Part shown: positions 33,118 through 46,106 of the stretch, piece after piece | Layout of the letters: each line of letters begins with the position of its first letter | Numbering within the stretch: the first letter of the stretch is position 1 | Source: Melampsora larici-populina 98AG31 | Taxonomy: Eukaryota > Basidiomycota > Pucciniomycetes > Pucciniales > Melampsoraceae | Direction: 5' to 3' | Length of the DNA stretch: 64,000 nucleotides | Assembly (NCBI RefSeq): GCF_000204055.1 | Contig: NW_006768840.1 | Location: 2,149 to 66,148 of the forward strand | The notes under the pieces: model-generated | The model's input: only the letters and a program-made list of their open reading frames with translations | The model's database searches: none | What the model was told of the DNA's origin: nothing | Translations under genes and position numbers: made by a program

Positions 33118-33625
33118 ATGACTTCAGAAGAAATTAAGAAGAAAGTTGAGGATGCAATTAATGATCAGTTTGAGCAACCTCTTCTCCATGTTTTCTTTCT
33201 TAATCTTTGATCCTCAAGGGATTTGGCACTCCTCCCACAAAATTGACATTGTATTTTTCTATCCCTTTCGTTCTGACTCTATAGCGCGATCGTAGCATTC
33301 AGTGAGTACATCACTCTCGAAGGGACTCAACTTCTTTTCGTTTTTTCATCCTTTTGCTGATTTATCATAATCTACACTTCGCTTAGCCAAAAGCCATTGC
33401 CCGTATTGCAAGGCGACCAAGAAAACTTTCGAAGAATTAAATAAGGAGATTCATGTGGTTGAACTCGATCAATGCGAAGATGGAGCAGAAATTCAAGCTT
33501 ATTTGAAGACTAAGACTGGTCAAGGAACTGTACCCAATATCTTCATTCATCAGAATCATATTGGAGGTAACTCGGACTTGCAAAAACTCAAAGAAGAGGG
33601 AGAGCTACTGAAGATGTTCCATTGA
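33118..33625 (+). CDS. Glutaredoxin, copy 2 (dithiol CPYC)
   Basis: Exons 33118-33167, 33285-33301 (17 bp) and 33387-33625 give 101 residues. They have the same exon sizes (50, 17, 239) and intron phases as copy 1. The active site is KSHCPYCKATKKTF, with Cys at about 27 and 30; TVPNIFIH and GGNSDLQKLKEEGELLKMF follow. The proteins differ at scattered sites (for example NST against KAT after the active site), mostly conservative, so both seem to be under selection. The intron sequences have diverged clearly more than the exons. Confidence 0.92.
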
Positions 33626-35070
33626 GAGAATGTGAGTGAACATTTCCCTGTTGTCGAGTATATGAAGCACATACTCATCAATCATTATTATTACCATAGT
33701 CTCTCTTTAGGCCAGCTGGTTCTACCAATAGGTCTTGTAAGAGGCTTACTATTTGATATATATTTCTCAAAGATCGGTTGCATTTATCCTTTCACTGTAT
33801 CCGCATAAGAGTCCTGTAGGCCGTACCTTCACGCTCGGACCGATTGTTACTCGTGTGATCTTTTCAAGATGACTTACCATCTCTTCTCCAGTCATAGTAG
33901 CATTTTTTATGCTGAAACTGTAGACATGTTATGATGTCAGAGCAAAAAACGAGTTGTATTGAATTGGCCAATCTTGATGAGCTGTGTTGGCAATGTGGCC
34001 ACTTTCTTCATGTCGTTGGTGAAGATATGAGTGTAGCGAGGGGACTAAGATTTTTGAGGTTTCGTATAATTACACAATATTTCCAATGGGGGGTTCAAAT
34101 CTAAAAAAATAAAATGTTGCCTACAGACAGATTTTGCTCACAATTTGTGAAAGTTGAAAAACTGATAAATAACATTTTTTGCAATTCCTGGATCTCTAAA
34201 GTAGGTCAAACTGAAAAAATGCTTACGGCATTGTTGGCCTGCTTGAACCCCTCTAGCATTGTGTATACACCTTTGGCTTGGATGATTAGGACAGAAATGA
34301 ATTCAATTGTGTAGGATAGGAGGGTGCCATCTGGCAAAGGGATGGGAGACATGATAGTGAGGCAACTTCTCCAGGCAAAAACGCCCACCCATTCCGTGCA
34401 GGATAATCATCCGTTACGAAGCCTTGGGCAGGTTTCTTTGAGTTTGGCCTTTTTTATCTTTTTATTTGATGTACCGCCTTGAAAGTGAGCAAGTACAATG
34501 CAGCAGAGTAGAGCAGAGCTGACCCGCGGATATCATTGATTGGTTATCTGATGCAGACCTCATCTGATGATGTCAGAACTCGAAAACCTTCACATTCCCA
34601 TCTTACATATTTGTTCAACAACATCTCCTCATTGATTGTTAAACTGTTAAATCATATTCCCAGTCAAGCACCACGCAGTGAATGACTGGAAAGGGTGGTG
34701 GCAAGACATGCGAAGTTCAAGTTGAAGTTCACCGCCACAAGTCCTTAATACTACATAAGAGCTAGAGTATTTGAATTGGAAATTATAGTTTTGTAGAAAG
34801 TTCTTTTGCTTTTTGTCCACGTCGACAAATAAATCTGGTTCACAACCGCAGCTTAAGAGATTTAAAGTGTACCCTAATTAAATTTTAGAGATAACCATAG
34901 CCCTTTAAGCTTAAATTGTTTGATTTTCAGTTTACCTTCTTCTCTGTTTACCTCCTCATCTCATTTCTTTTGACTTCATTCAGAACTTCACATATATCAT
35001 CCTCAACCAATTCATCTCAATCAAAAACTCAACTCAATCAACTTCTCTCAAAAGAAAATCGTCTTGAACA
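33626..35070. other. Spacer between glutaredoxin copy 2 and UBC6
   Basis: About 1.4 kb with only small, unsupported frames. The last 250 bases before UBC6 are pyrimidine-rich (tttccttcttctctgtttacc and similar), as is common for fungal promoters and 5' leaders. Confidence 0.35.
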
Positions 35071-36332
35071 ATGGCTTCTAAGCAGGCTCACAAACGACTC
35101 ATGAAGGTGGGTGAAAACCCCATTTGAATCATAATCATATCTTCAGCGAACCTTTTCGTCTGACAGTCATCTCATGATAACGATTCTACAGGAACATGCC
35201 GATCTTAATAAGGCGCCTCCACCTTTTATCATTGCAAGACCCAAGGAATCTGATATCCTCGAATGGCATTACATCATTCGAGGTCCACCTGATACTCCTT
35301 ACGAAGGTGGTGAATGTGAGTATGGTCTATTTGTATTTTCGCCTACAAGGATAACACATGACCGTCCTTACAAATTCAAAAAACTGACTTATTCTGATCA
35401 ATCTCGATTACTAGTTTGGGGAACAGTCATATTTCCGGCGGATTGTCAGCCACTAGCTTTTCTCTTGTCATACCTTCCGTTCTGTATCAAGCGTTCTGAA
35501 ACGATTCAGTTTTGTGATCAATAGATCCATTCAAACCACCAGGCATCAAGATGCTTACTCCTTCAGGTAGATTTCAGCCTGACCGAAAGATTTGCACAAG
35601 TATGAGTGATTATCACCCTGGATCTTGTGAGTTCATAATGTCAACTCGTTTTGTGATACATCCAGTCACTGATTCCGAATCATCTTCTAGGGAACCCTGC
35701 ATGGAGCGTGGCTACTATGTAAGCTAGATCGCTACCTGCTTCAATGGACATGGGTACTGATCTATGAATCAATACTAGTCTCACTGGACTGCTGTCATTT
35801 ATGGTTGGAGATGAGATGACAACTGGAAGTGTACGTTCAAGTGACGCTGACCGAAGGATTTATGCTAAACGATCACATGCATATAACATGTTGAGTCCCT
35901 TTGAAACTCATGGCCCCTTATCGATCACTTCTTAATCTTGTCTGATTCATCCTTGGCCAAACATCAAAATCACCTCCCTCGCTTTTCTCTTTCAAAAATA
36001 GTGCCCAACCTAAATTCCGGGCAATTTTTCCTGAATACCTCAATGCAGATCATGCTGTGGACTTACCCAATATGGGAGACCCAAAACCTAAACCAGCAGA
36101 TTCCAGTCCAGAGAAAAAAGACAACCAAGCTACAACTACTCCGGAATCTACTACCGCTAGTACTACAGCATCAAACACTTCTACCACGCAACGTGCTAAC
36201 AATGCAATTGAAGGACTTGGTGTCAAAGTCCAACAACGTCAATCACAGCTAGAGCAAACATCAAGACCGCTTCTCAAAGCAGCGGTGGCTGCATTAGGAC
36301 TTTGGATGGTCTTGTCATGGTGGGTTAGTTAG
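35071..36332 (+). CDS. UBC6: Ubiquitin-conjugating enzyme E2, tail-anchored (UBC6 type)
   Basis: Seven exons (35071-35106, 35192-35315, 35415-35444, 35525-35626, 35691-35718, 35779-35889, 36002-36332) sum to 762 nt, 253 residues. The start [13 protein letters not shown] and the E2 fold ([36 protein letters not shown]) are clear. The catalytic Cys is in [18 protein letters not shown] at residue 87, the same number as yeast Ubc6. A S/T-rich linker follows (about 170-215), and a single hydrophobic C-terminal helix ([15 protein letters not shown]) gives the ER tail anchor. It transfers ubiquitin to misfolded proteins in ER-associated degradation together with membrane E3 ligases. Two exons are of only 30 and 28 bp. 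Confidence 0.95.
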
Positions 36333-37366
36333 AAGTGATTCACATATTGAAAGTCGCTTTTTTTCTTTGTTTAGGAGGTTGCATGAGACTTTTGAGTGCG
36401 TTTTTGTTTGTCAGATTGGCCTGTTGGGAAAAACCCTTGAGATATGTGTTGTTTGTATTGTGAAATATCTTTAGTCTGTTCTTTTTTTTTCCCTTCAGAT
36501 GTAGTCAAAATAGGATCCACTACTTTCCTTTTTTTTCTTTTGTGATTTTTTTCTTCTTCTCTCTCTCTCTTTTGTTTTGTCATGATGAAGTGTTTGAGCA
36601 GCAAAAATTCCCTTTGAAAAAATTGAAATAAAAAAAATGTTTTGCAAATAGTACATGTGTTGAAATTTTTTGCTTTGTACTTCTAGATACTGTGATAGCT
36701 TTTTGTGTCTTGTTTTTGCTTTGATGAGTTCAGGGAGGTTTTGGTGGTGATGGATAAGAAACATTGATGTCAATCCCATGCAATATCAAGTCATGCAAGT
36801 TCAACATACTTTTTAGAACCTCTGGCAGACTAGGGCTACGATGGAAACCACTTATCTTCACAATCAATTTTGTGCCTGTTTGGGACACATTTTCAGATAT
36901 GATCCAATCACTTTCAGTCCCAAAACTCATCATTTGTATGAAAAGGCTCAGATTTTCCCTTAGTACAGTGAGTGTAACTAAATAGACCTCAGCTCTGTTC
37001 CCAAATGAACATCTTCAAAAGTATCATAAGCAAATCATCCCAGATTCCTATCACAATAATAAACCATCTCTATCTCTTCAGAAAACTCAACTGATTTTCA
37101 ATTGCTTACACTGCAGAGAAGGGGTAAATAGAATTACTAATTTTTGAAAGACTAATAATAGCTCAAGTCTATATGAACAAGAAGAACAAGCTCATCATCA
37201 AAAAAAGACATCTGAGAATTCAAAGTTTTCTAGGTTTGTTCTTCAACCAAGAAGAAAGATGTACGAAGGCGAGTTTACATAATCAAACTTTGCGAAACCA
37301 ATGCAATCTAACAAACAAAAAACTCTTCAATGATTAATCAAATCATTCATTGTCATAAGTAATCAA
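36333..37366. other. Convergent 3' region between UBC6 and the S49 peptidase gene
   Basis: About 1 kb holding the two 3' ends. Pyrimidine tracts (ttttttttcccttc and tttcttcttctctctctctc, about 36483-36570) are the only notable features. Small frames on both strands are unsupported. Confidence 0.45.
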
Positions 37367-40300
37367 TCATTGAAAAGTAAAAGGTGGTAATTCAGCTCTG
37401 ATCGAACTTGATTTTCCATCTTGTCTTGAATCTTTCATTAACTTTTTCAATTGTCTGAGATCTGATGCTTGCATACCAAACATATCTAATCCTTCAGTTT
37501 CAACAGCTTGTAAAACTGCTCCAGCCATCCAATTCACAAATGCATGCTTCACAGTCGCACTTAATGATCCCATCGAGAGTTCAATACCATCTCCTTTTTT
37601 AGAAGCAGCACTAAGTTGTTCCCAGAATGATTTATGAACAGGAACTGATCAAGGAAGTTTGATACAAAAATGTAGATCAGTAAACACGACTCCTAACTCC
37701 GTATCTAATATATAGACAGAACTTACATTTCTTCAAACGAATATCAAATGACATCATCAGATGACCTTCTTCATTAGTTTTGTATGGAACTCCTGGTAAA
37801 AGGTCTTGTAGGATTTCGGCTGGAGATTTATCTGGTTCCATATCTTGTTTCGTACTTAATAATCTCGCCAAGTAAAGTTCAACACCATGGATAGCCGCGT
37901 CTCGAATACCACCGATCCCATCGATGATTCCGCGACCAAGTGGTCCAGGTTCAGCAGGCTCTCCGTTCTGAATATCAGAGGTCTCCGAGCTCGCTGATCC
38001 TTCTGACAGTCGATCCACAGATGAGGCTAGTAATTCGCTGTCCGGAGGTATCAATGATGTTGGATGTTTGATATCGATATGGGGCTGGTTATCAGCAGAG
38101 TCAAGATTTGTCACAGCATCCACATTTGAAACCGAGTTAACGTCCGACTCCTGCTTAGGCTCGACTGCTAGAGTTTCTGACTGCTGCTTCTCCTCTGTGA
38201 CTTGTCGATGTGAGTCCTCAGCCAGAGTCCATGCCTTTAAACCTGTGTAGACTCGACCACCAGCCAATTTCTCGATCAACTCTGTCGAGATTTGACGACC
38301 ATCACAAACTCGACCTTTGAAGTCTGCGTAAGCCAAATCGATGTGTGTCTTGTGTCGACTCATGGCTTCGTCTCCTAATTCATGGTAAATCGAGAGAGCC
38401 TGTGAACCGGTGAAGAAGGACTGTGTGGTAAGCTTTAACCGCTCGAAAAAGGATGGCATGATAGTGGGCCTGAGAGATGCCACTCCAATCGAACCAGTGA
38501 TGGTAGATGCTAAAATGAACATGCACAAATATACCGATATATTGAAGAGTGATGAGTGTTGTTGTATCATAAAATCAGGAACCTACAAGTATTTGAAATT
38601 ACTCTCACTCACGCATTGCAAAGATGCTATCAGCATGGGTAGCGATAAGATACCCGCCACTGGCCGCCGCATTTCCAAAACTGGCAATCACCGGTTTGCC
38701 TCTTGATCTGAGCTCCTTTACAGCCCCCCAAATCGTATCACTCTCAACTACTCCACCCCCACCACTATCAATCCTCAGGACAACAGCACCAATGCTATCG
38801 TCTTCGGCAGCTTCCTTCAGACCTTTGACAATTGCTCCAGTCCCGAATCTTTAGTTGCAAGACGAGCAAAGTGAGATCAGTTTTATGACCAAGCTGATGG
38901 GCTTAATGATAACGTTGACTGACTCTCCGACATCCCCAATTGTCCCTAGGACATATACGACCCCAACATTCAGTACTTCGTCCTTAAATTTCCGCTGTGA
39001 GATCCGATCCATTATCTGTATAATTTCAAAACCCCGGTCAGCCTGAAAAACGTAGTGAAGACGTAAAACCAGAAAAAACATACTCGGTGATAATGAAAGA
39101 AACCTTTGGTTTTCTTTTTGATTTCGTCTTTGATCGCATTAATCTTATCGATTCCTTGTAAAACTTCACCAAGTTCATCTACTACCACAGCATCTTTACC
39201 AAACATGACTTTTTCAAATAATTCTTCTTTATAAGTAGTTCCAGAGATTAAACCCATTTCGATAGCTTCATGAGCCATCAAAGGACCTTTTTTACTATAT
39301 GTTTTCATCCTCTCTGTTAGGCTTCCCATCTCTTTTGGGTCTCTTGGGCGCTGTTCAGATAGCTCATTCCGGAATCGGTTCATTGCAATCAACGATAACA
39401 TATTTCTGTTAAGGTCTTCTAATAGTTCGGAGTGATTCTCAGCTTGCGGTGTCTAAAGGGAGACTTCTGAATCAGTTTGACCGTGCCTTTGAAAGGAAAG
39501 AAAGGCGAATAGTTTAGGATTGTAGACTTCACTGTGAATTGCTCCTGTGTGTACGGCGCAACCTGAAGCGCGAGAAGCAACCACGCAGGAGAGAGTTATT
39601 AATTGACATAGTCCTACCTCGAATGATTGATGAAACAAGACGCACCATGGATTTGTAATCAGTCCTAGCCTCTGCATGAACTTTGATTCCAAGCCAATTC
39701 AGTAAACGTGAGTAAAAGGTGACGGTACTATTGATTCCGACCAAAGGGATTTCTCCGCTAGGTTGACAATAAATCTGTCATACAGAATTCACACATGGCA
39801 TAAGTATGAGTTCAAATTGGTTGAGTTCAATGAAGAAGAATGAAAATTACCTCATCAAACCCACTAGCCATAGCATACTCAGCCTGGCTTCTGAAAGTCT
39901 CAGTAAAGGCTATCGTCTTGAACTTTCCAGCTCCTAGACGTCTTTCTTTTTCTGCCTTCAACTCATTCAAAGCTTCCTGTAATTCTTCAATTTGTGCAAG
40001 ACCTAATGGAATATTTTGGCTAACGGTAGGTGCATTGGTGGATGACATGTCGGCTATTAGTCCTATCTAGATTGATATGATATAGTGGGCGATCGGGGTC
40101 AATTTTTGAAATGCGTATAGTTCATGAGGGGAAAGTCACTGACGATTCGATCATCAGCTTGGACGAACTGGAGCGTCCTGACTGCATCATATAACGTCAT
40201 ACTTTAGTACACAGTAAAAATGGGAAGTTTTATCAGTCAGGAGAAACCAAGATCTTGATGAGTTTTGAAATTGTCTGGATGAGATTCTTACACTCTTGGA

Positions 40301-40922
40301 GGCTCAGATCCCTCGCCGCTCGAGCCCAGGAGCATGCTCAGATTAGTTTGGTTGGATGGGTACTTCAAGGCCACGACACAGAACGTCAGTTTTTGCTGCA
40401 CTGTTGATCCTTAAAAGGGTTTTTTACTCACCTCCACAACAGCACCATCATATAACCTCCAAACCAAATAAGTATCTGTTCAAAATACATAAAACACAAC
40501 TTTCGTCAGTCAAATCTGGATACCCATGGTTTTTGAATAGAAATCCTCGATGACTTTTTTATGAAGGGGTTTCTCAACGAGCTTCAGGAAGAAATCTAAC
40601 CTGGTTGAATGAAGTCACGCTTAGCGGCTTGATATTTTGAATAATAGTAACGACCAATAAATACGCTCACACCTACACCAAAGAGGATAGGCCTGTTGAA
40701 GAATGTCAGGAGTCGTTGGACTTTCTTTCTTTTTCAATGATTCGATAAGTCTTCCACTAACCGCCTCCACGTATAGGTGAGTCTAGCACCTTGACCTATT
40801 CGAGATGATGACAACCGGTTCCATTGAGATCGTATTCGACTTGTCTTCTTCGTGTCTGGTGAGCTTGATGATGGCGGTGGGGTACTGGTAATAGGCTCTG
40901 GAGGAGTAGGTCCTGATTCCAT
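37367..40922 (-). CDS. SppA-like signal peptide peptidase / protease IV (S49)
   Basis: Thirteen exons on the minus strand (40922-40762, 40692-40601, 40475-40432, 40362-40292, 40201-40144, 40066-39851, 39774-39646, 39562-39533, 39452-39084, 39042-38924, 38848-38613, 38509-37727, 37644-37367) sum to 2586 nt, 861 residues. After a P/S-rich N-terminus comes one transmembrane segment (PILFGVGVSVFIGRYYY, about 54-70). The first S49 half reads TYLVWRLYDGAVVE ... IYCQPSGEIPLVGI and holds the likely catalytic Lys in RTDYKSMVAPY (about 255). The second half holds AVVLRIDSGGGGV and the catalytic Ser in FGNAAASGGYLIATHADS (about 492). The tail of about 320 residues is unlike bacterial SppA. It probably acts in a mitochondrial or other organelle membrane (inference). 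Confidence 0.92.
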
Positions 40923-41143
40923 GGGAAACGATGCCCCAAGTCTTTCGTTAGGTCTTCGCTCAGTCGATTTGTTTGTTTGATGAGACTATGTATTCGATTC
41001 GCTTGAAATGTTGACTTTTTAGACTTTCTTGCTTCATCCAAGGCGTTCTGCACCGAGATGATGACCACCATCCGAGCCGACAATTTCAACCTTGCCGTTG
41101 ACGCAGCGCGCAGTATTACATATGACGATCGTCGTGGCAGTCT
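40923..41143. promoter_or_regulatory. 5' flank of the S49 peptidase gene
   Basis: A somewhat GC-rich 220-bp segment. A minus-strand frame passes through it (to 41215) in a different phase from the peptidase start and has no recognisable motif. It may be a 5' leader. Confidence 0.35.
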
Positions 41144-41604
41144 CACCGCGGGAATTAACTCGTTTGAAACCCGATTGAGTGAAATTTTGGTGTCCGGGTT
41201 TGAAATTTCCTGCAATCAAGAAACTCGTTCACAACTCGTTAGCAATAGGTTTGCCAATTTCCCTCGGGCTGTACCCTGTACTCTGCTGGCCCCGTGTATG
41301 TACAGTCACATGATACAACAACAACCTTTCACCATTCCTCACCTTCACCTTCATTTGTCAAGCCTTGATCAACCAAAAAAAAAGAAAGGAGTTGGGTGGG
41401 GACATGATAAGGGGTGAGATACTTGGACGGTTGGAATTGGAGGTTTTGAAAGTGCTGTGTATGTGTATGTAGTAGTGTACTCGAGGGAAATCGGCGAACG
41501 TAATGCTAACGAGTTGTGAACAAGTTTCTCGATTTGAGGAAATTTCGAACCCGGACACCGAAATTCCGCTCAATCGGGTTTCAAACGAGTTAATTCCCGC
41601 GGTG
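41144..41604. mobile_element. 461-bp MITE with about 125-bp inverted arms
   Basis: Starts caccgcgggaattaactcgt and ends with the reverse complement. The arms (41144-41270; 41478-41604) match over about 125 bp with scattered changes. The trinucleotide tct flanks both ends (41141-41143; 41605-41607), suggesting a 3-bp target duplication. The interior has no coding frame. It is related to the element near 50.2-50.7 kb by its first 40 bases. Confidence 0.8.
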
Positions 41605-41607
41605 TCT

Positions 41608-43603
41608 GTTGTGGTGTGCATAGGGCTATCACCCGGCCCGGATATGCCCGAGGATTCACTGTAGGTTAGCACGAGACCAAAATCGGTGCATCTTTGAAGG
41701 CGATCTCTCTTTGATTTGTGAGTCTTACTGACATTGAATTTGATACGTGGATGCTCTGGGGATTTGGCTAAGGAGTACAACTTCTTTTGAGTCGGGTTTC
41801 AAGAACAGGTGCAACGGGGTGAAAAAGAAGAAAGGAAGCTCATATTTTCATGGGAGTCGGACAAGGAGGTTTCTTCACTCAGCTCTTCTGTGTACCCTAT
41901 GATGAAAGTTGTTGCTGATATTTAGAGGTCCATGAACTTAATTAAGTTTATCCATGAACTGTGTCTTCATACCATCATGATTGCACCAAGGATCCCACTG
42001 TTCCAATATCTATGGTTATGCAGGGTGGGTTTCTCCCGAGTACGCATTGAGAAAAGTCGCACTTCAGGCTTTAGGAGGTTGACTTTGAATTTTTGTGTTT
42101 TAGCAGGCCCGCTCTAGCAACTGCCACTACGGGCTAAGGCGCGAAAAAAGTCCTCACAAGTAGAACTCATCAGGACTCATCAGTGCTACCGAAGGTCCGG
42201 CGGCTGTGAGGTACATACAAGTAAGAAAGTGTGCTTGATGCTACAACAGTCAGTCAAATACCACGACAATCAGAATATTCCATCATACGCACAGGAGGAA
42301 ATTGCAAAAGGTACTTCTCACAGTCATTGCAGGGTGCTGCAACACGTCGACTGCCTTAACACCTTTAACATCCACTTCTCAAAATTGATGATGTATCATC
42401 ACACTCTAGAAAATGCTGTACAATACGCCTCAGATAGGTAAGCGTCTATTGAAGTCCCTCCTTCGACTGCTCAGTGAACAACAGGAGGCGAATGCGGAAC
42501 AAAAGACGATCGCACGATACCCATCAATATCTATTTGCGAGATCTGAGTGTAGATATTTGAATCAAGCCTCGGAAGTTTGATTCGTATGTAGTCGATATT
42601 TCTGCGAAGTGGAGTTCATCAAGCAAACCTCCTTGCGACACAAGCTCCATTGATCCAGATGATGATTTTTGACAGCTTAAGACTCAGGATCTATTCACGT
42701 GCAATCGCTAATCGAGGGTTCGCGAACAAAAATTGTAAGTAATACCTACTACATCACACCTGATAACCTTGGCCCTGAGGCTGAGAGAACCTAAGGTCCA
42801 TCGGATCCGGTTGCAGGGCGAGTCAAATCCAGTGCAGTTCGGACATGCGCGGTATGCACAAAGTTGAAGATGCTTTTGAAGTTGCAGTGTTGCCTTCAGG
42901 TTGGGAGTGGTTCAGCGGGATGTCCGGAGGTTTGGTGAGGTTGATTTTGGAATTCCGCAGTTGAAAACAAATTGAGCTTTACACATCGAAAACCCCATTG
43001 ATCGGGTCTAAATCAAAGTTGAATGAGCATGCAACCCACTCGGTCGCATTCGTTGTGTATCAGTGTGCTGTCGAGTACTAGAAGGACTCACTCCACATAC
43101 ATACCGCCATAGTTTCTTTCCAATGGTGGATCTAATCCTATCAATCCAGATTGCTGAGTGATTCCCGCCAGTAGAACTTGGTGCGACAGCCGACCTCTTG
43201 AGGTGCCTTCCGTGTAAAACTTTGGGTGTGGGGTGGCCATGCACAAGGCCTGGCTACGCAAAGGAAGTCGATCGCGTTGGTTCCCTGGTGAAGTCATTTC
43301 GTATGAAGGTAAGATTCGTTTAGTTAGTAATCAAACTCAGTCATAATGAGAATCAACTTTTTTGCAGATGACGGGGTGAAAAACCCTTTCATGGGCTTGC
43401 TATAAAATCATAACATCCGAACCACACTTCCCATGTGAAATGATTCACCTTGTTTAGCCACGCTCACATTTTTTTTGTACTGAAATCCTGGATAGCTACC
43501 TCCACCCGAGTTCAACTCTTAATTCTCCATATACAATCTTTTTATTTTCACTTCTATCATTATTGGGAAATTCAACTTCAACTGAATCTCGACCACTCTT
43601 GAT
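41608..43603. other. Two-kilobase spacer, no gene recognised
   Basis: Only short unsupported frames on both strands. Base composition between 42700 and 43250 is more balanced and could hide small exons on the minus strand (frames of 69-78 codons near 43008-43297 with no motif), but nothing is convincing. A TATA-like ctataaaat lies at about 43401, 200 bp upstream of the phospholipase start. Confidence 0.35.
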
Positions 43604-46015
43604 ATGCTCTCATATTTTTACATAACTCTTTTGATCTTATTTTCTTCTACGCTCATTTGCCATACTCAAACCCCAGCACATTCTTATGCTCCGATACGTA
43701 CCAAATGTCCTTCAGGGTCGTTCATGAGATACGCGGGAACAGTGGAAAGAAGGAACCAAAGACTTGGGGATAAAGAAGCCTATTACATGGAACAAAGGAG
43801 ACAGAAAGTTATACCTGGAGCCTATCGTGCCTACCTATCAAATGTTGAAAACTCCCTACGAAGCCGATCCCGTCGACTACCACGATATGTGAGCAAGATC
43901 CTACGCGGAGACAACATCGATAGACCACACGTGTCAGTTGCAGTCTCCGGAGGTGGACTTCGGGCTAGCTACTTTGGCGCTGGTGTTCTGAATGCACTTG
44001 ATGGTCGTAACAGTACTTCTGTAAAAGTTGGAACAGGTATGTGTCCTACAGATGACTCTTACGATACAAATAATGAAATGATTCTTGGTATCGGTTCCTT
44101 GTAGGTGGATTGCTCCAGGCATTCGACTATATTACGGGACTTAGTGGGGCAGCTTGTCTGGTCATGGTAAGTATTCATATATTAAGAGTATTTTACTATC
44201 TATTTCTCATGGTTGCTGCAGTCTCTAGCACAAGCCAATTTCCCCGATATGTATGAGTTGTCACTGGGACCTCGAGACCCACGAGTCGTTCCTGAAGAGT
44301 CAGACGCTTTCATCGGCAGCACCAGAGGCTGGTTAACTGATATTAGTTACATAACTGTAAGGAATTTTTGCTTCCAGCAGCCATAACACTCCGGCAAATA
44401 AGGTCTGATCGTCTCGTTATTTACAGCCAGGGGCTCTTAACCTGGCACAGGATGGTCTCTGGTGGGCAGAGATTTCGGGGGATGTTGAAGAGAAAGCTGC
44501 TGCTGGGTTCAAAGTCAGTCTGGCCGATATGTACGCTAGGATTCTCGCATATCACTATGTAAACGGGACCAGCCACGAGAATTATTTCGATCCTGGCGCG
44601 CCCCATGGGCAAGCGGAAACGTTGAGCTCTCTAGCTCGAGCAGTGTTCGTATTGAATATCGATGTGTTTCTGGTGGATGAGGCTGACGGGTTCCAATATC
44701 TATGACAGCCCGACTCTTCGAAACTATTCGCAACCTTTGGCACTGATCACCTCAATAGCGGAATCACCTGGAGAGGGACGAGACAATATCCTACAGGGGG
44801 CTGCAGTACCAATAACCAATAACCAATACGAGTTCAGCATGTTCGAAGGTGCGTACTCAAATCATAGCCATGCCTTTTGATGCGGAGGAGCTCTTCCTGA
44901 TATCACCTATGATCTTTTTCTCACAAGTGGGTTCGTGGGATTCCAACCTAGCCACATTTATTGACACAGCCTATCTTGGGTCTCAACCAGGCCGCAAAGA
45001 CTGTGTGAAGAATTATGACAACTTGGGTTTCATGGTGGCCGCTTCTGCCAATGTCTTGAAAAAAGCTGATAATTTACTCGGTGCACTCTCAACTAAGGGA
45101 TACTTCCCCATTTTACCGCGTATTGAAGGTTTTCTATCGCTCGTTCCTAATCCCTTCAAAGGTACGATTTCAGCTTCTACTGGCTGATCAACTTAAAGCT
45201 GCACACTAAAGTCTTTCTTGTACGTCGTACAGGCCTAGGTACCGATGAATACCTTGATCAAAATTCTGAATATCTCGGCCTTTTCGATGGAGAATTTGGA
45301 GGAGGTGCGGGTATCATCGACTGAATTTTGGCCCGGGTAGAGTGCTTATGAGTTCTATCTTTGTCCATCTAGAGAATCTGCCATTTGCGCCGTTGTTGGT
45401 ACCTGCTCGAAAGGTCGATGTCATTTTAGCACTTGATGCGGTGCGTTGGTGACTCTTGGTTCCGGATTTTATAACAAGTCTATGAAGGAATTTGACTTGG
45501 CTACTCTCGAATTTCACAGAGCGATGACCTCGATATGGGCTACCCCACTGGAGACGCCCTGTTGGCTACTGCACAGCGCTCCCGGATATTTCCGAACAAG
45601 GCCTACCCATTTCCAGATGTGAAGAACGTCTCCAGATTGCATCGCACCCGACCAAGTTTCGTAGGCTGCACAGATCTTCCTGGAACTCCATTAATCATTT
45701 ACATCCCCAACGCACCACCAGTTCCCAAGGTCCAAACTGCAGCACTCGAGGTGAGATTTAAATCTTTTTCTTGGTTCCCCAAATCGCCCTGTACTGAACT
45801 CCAACGACTAGCTCTCGCGTGCTACCAGTTTGGCTGTTCTGGACTCATCTACACAGCTCGCCTTCACCAAAGATCCTCTTTGGAGTGGTTGCTTGGCTTG
45901 CGCGGTGGTCGATCGAGCTCGGGCTCGCGCTAAAAAAAGACGGGTTGGACTATGTGCCGATTGCTTTTCTCGCTATTGTTATGATGGTCAGGCGGGAAAA
46001 TATACCGATGTTTGA
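43604..46015 (+). CDS. Phospholipase B / lysophospholipase (secreted)
   Basis: Ten exons (43604-44036, 44105-44166, 44222-44356, 44427-44644, 44709-44848, 44928-45161, 45233-45304, 45373-45440, 45520-45750, 45812-46015) sum to 1797 nt, 598 residues. A signal peptide (SYFYITLLILFSSTLICHT) is followed by CPSGSFMRYAG, the oxyanion/Arg motif VSGGGLRASYFGAG (about 110), the nucleophile motif ITGLSGAACLV (Ser), EFSMFEVGSWD, and the Asp motif LFDGEFGGENLPFAPLL. The Cys-rich end LWSGCLACAVVDR...CADCFSRYC is typical of fungal PLB. It removes acyl chains from phospholipids and lysophospholipids outside the cell or at the wall. Two motifs differ from the usual form: GLSGA instead of GLSGG, and MVAASAN where relatives read GTSS. 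Confidence 0.9.
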
Positions 46016-46106
46016 TATTCTCCTTGTTCGGTTTTTGTTTGTGACTCTGAGATTTATGAGGAAAGACAGTATTATGTAAAAGCAAGCATTGTGCCAATTG
46101 ATCTCT
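46016..46106. other. Short convergent 3' spacer
   Basis: Ninety bases between the phospholipase stop and the end of the minus-strand unknown gene. Confidence 0.4.

Noticed and set aside
40796..41215. 139-codon minus-strand frame ahead of the S49 peptidase
   Set aside because: Out of phase with the peptidase start at 40922 and enters the MITE at 41144; no recognisable content.
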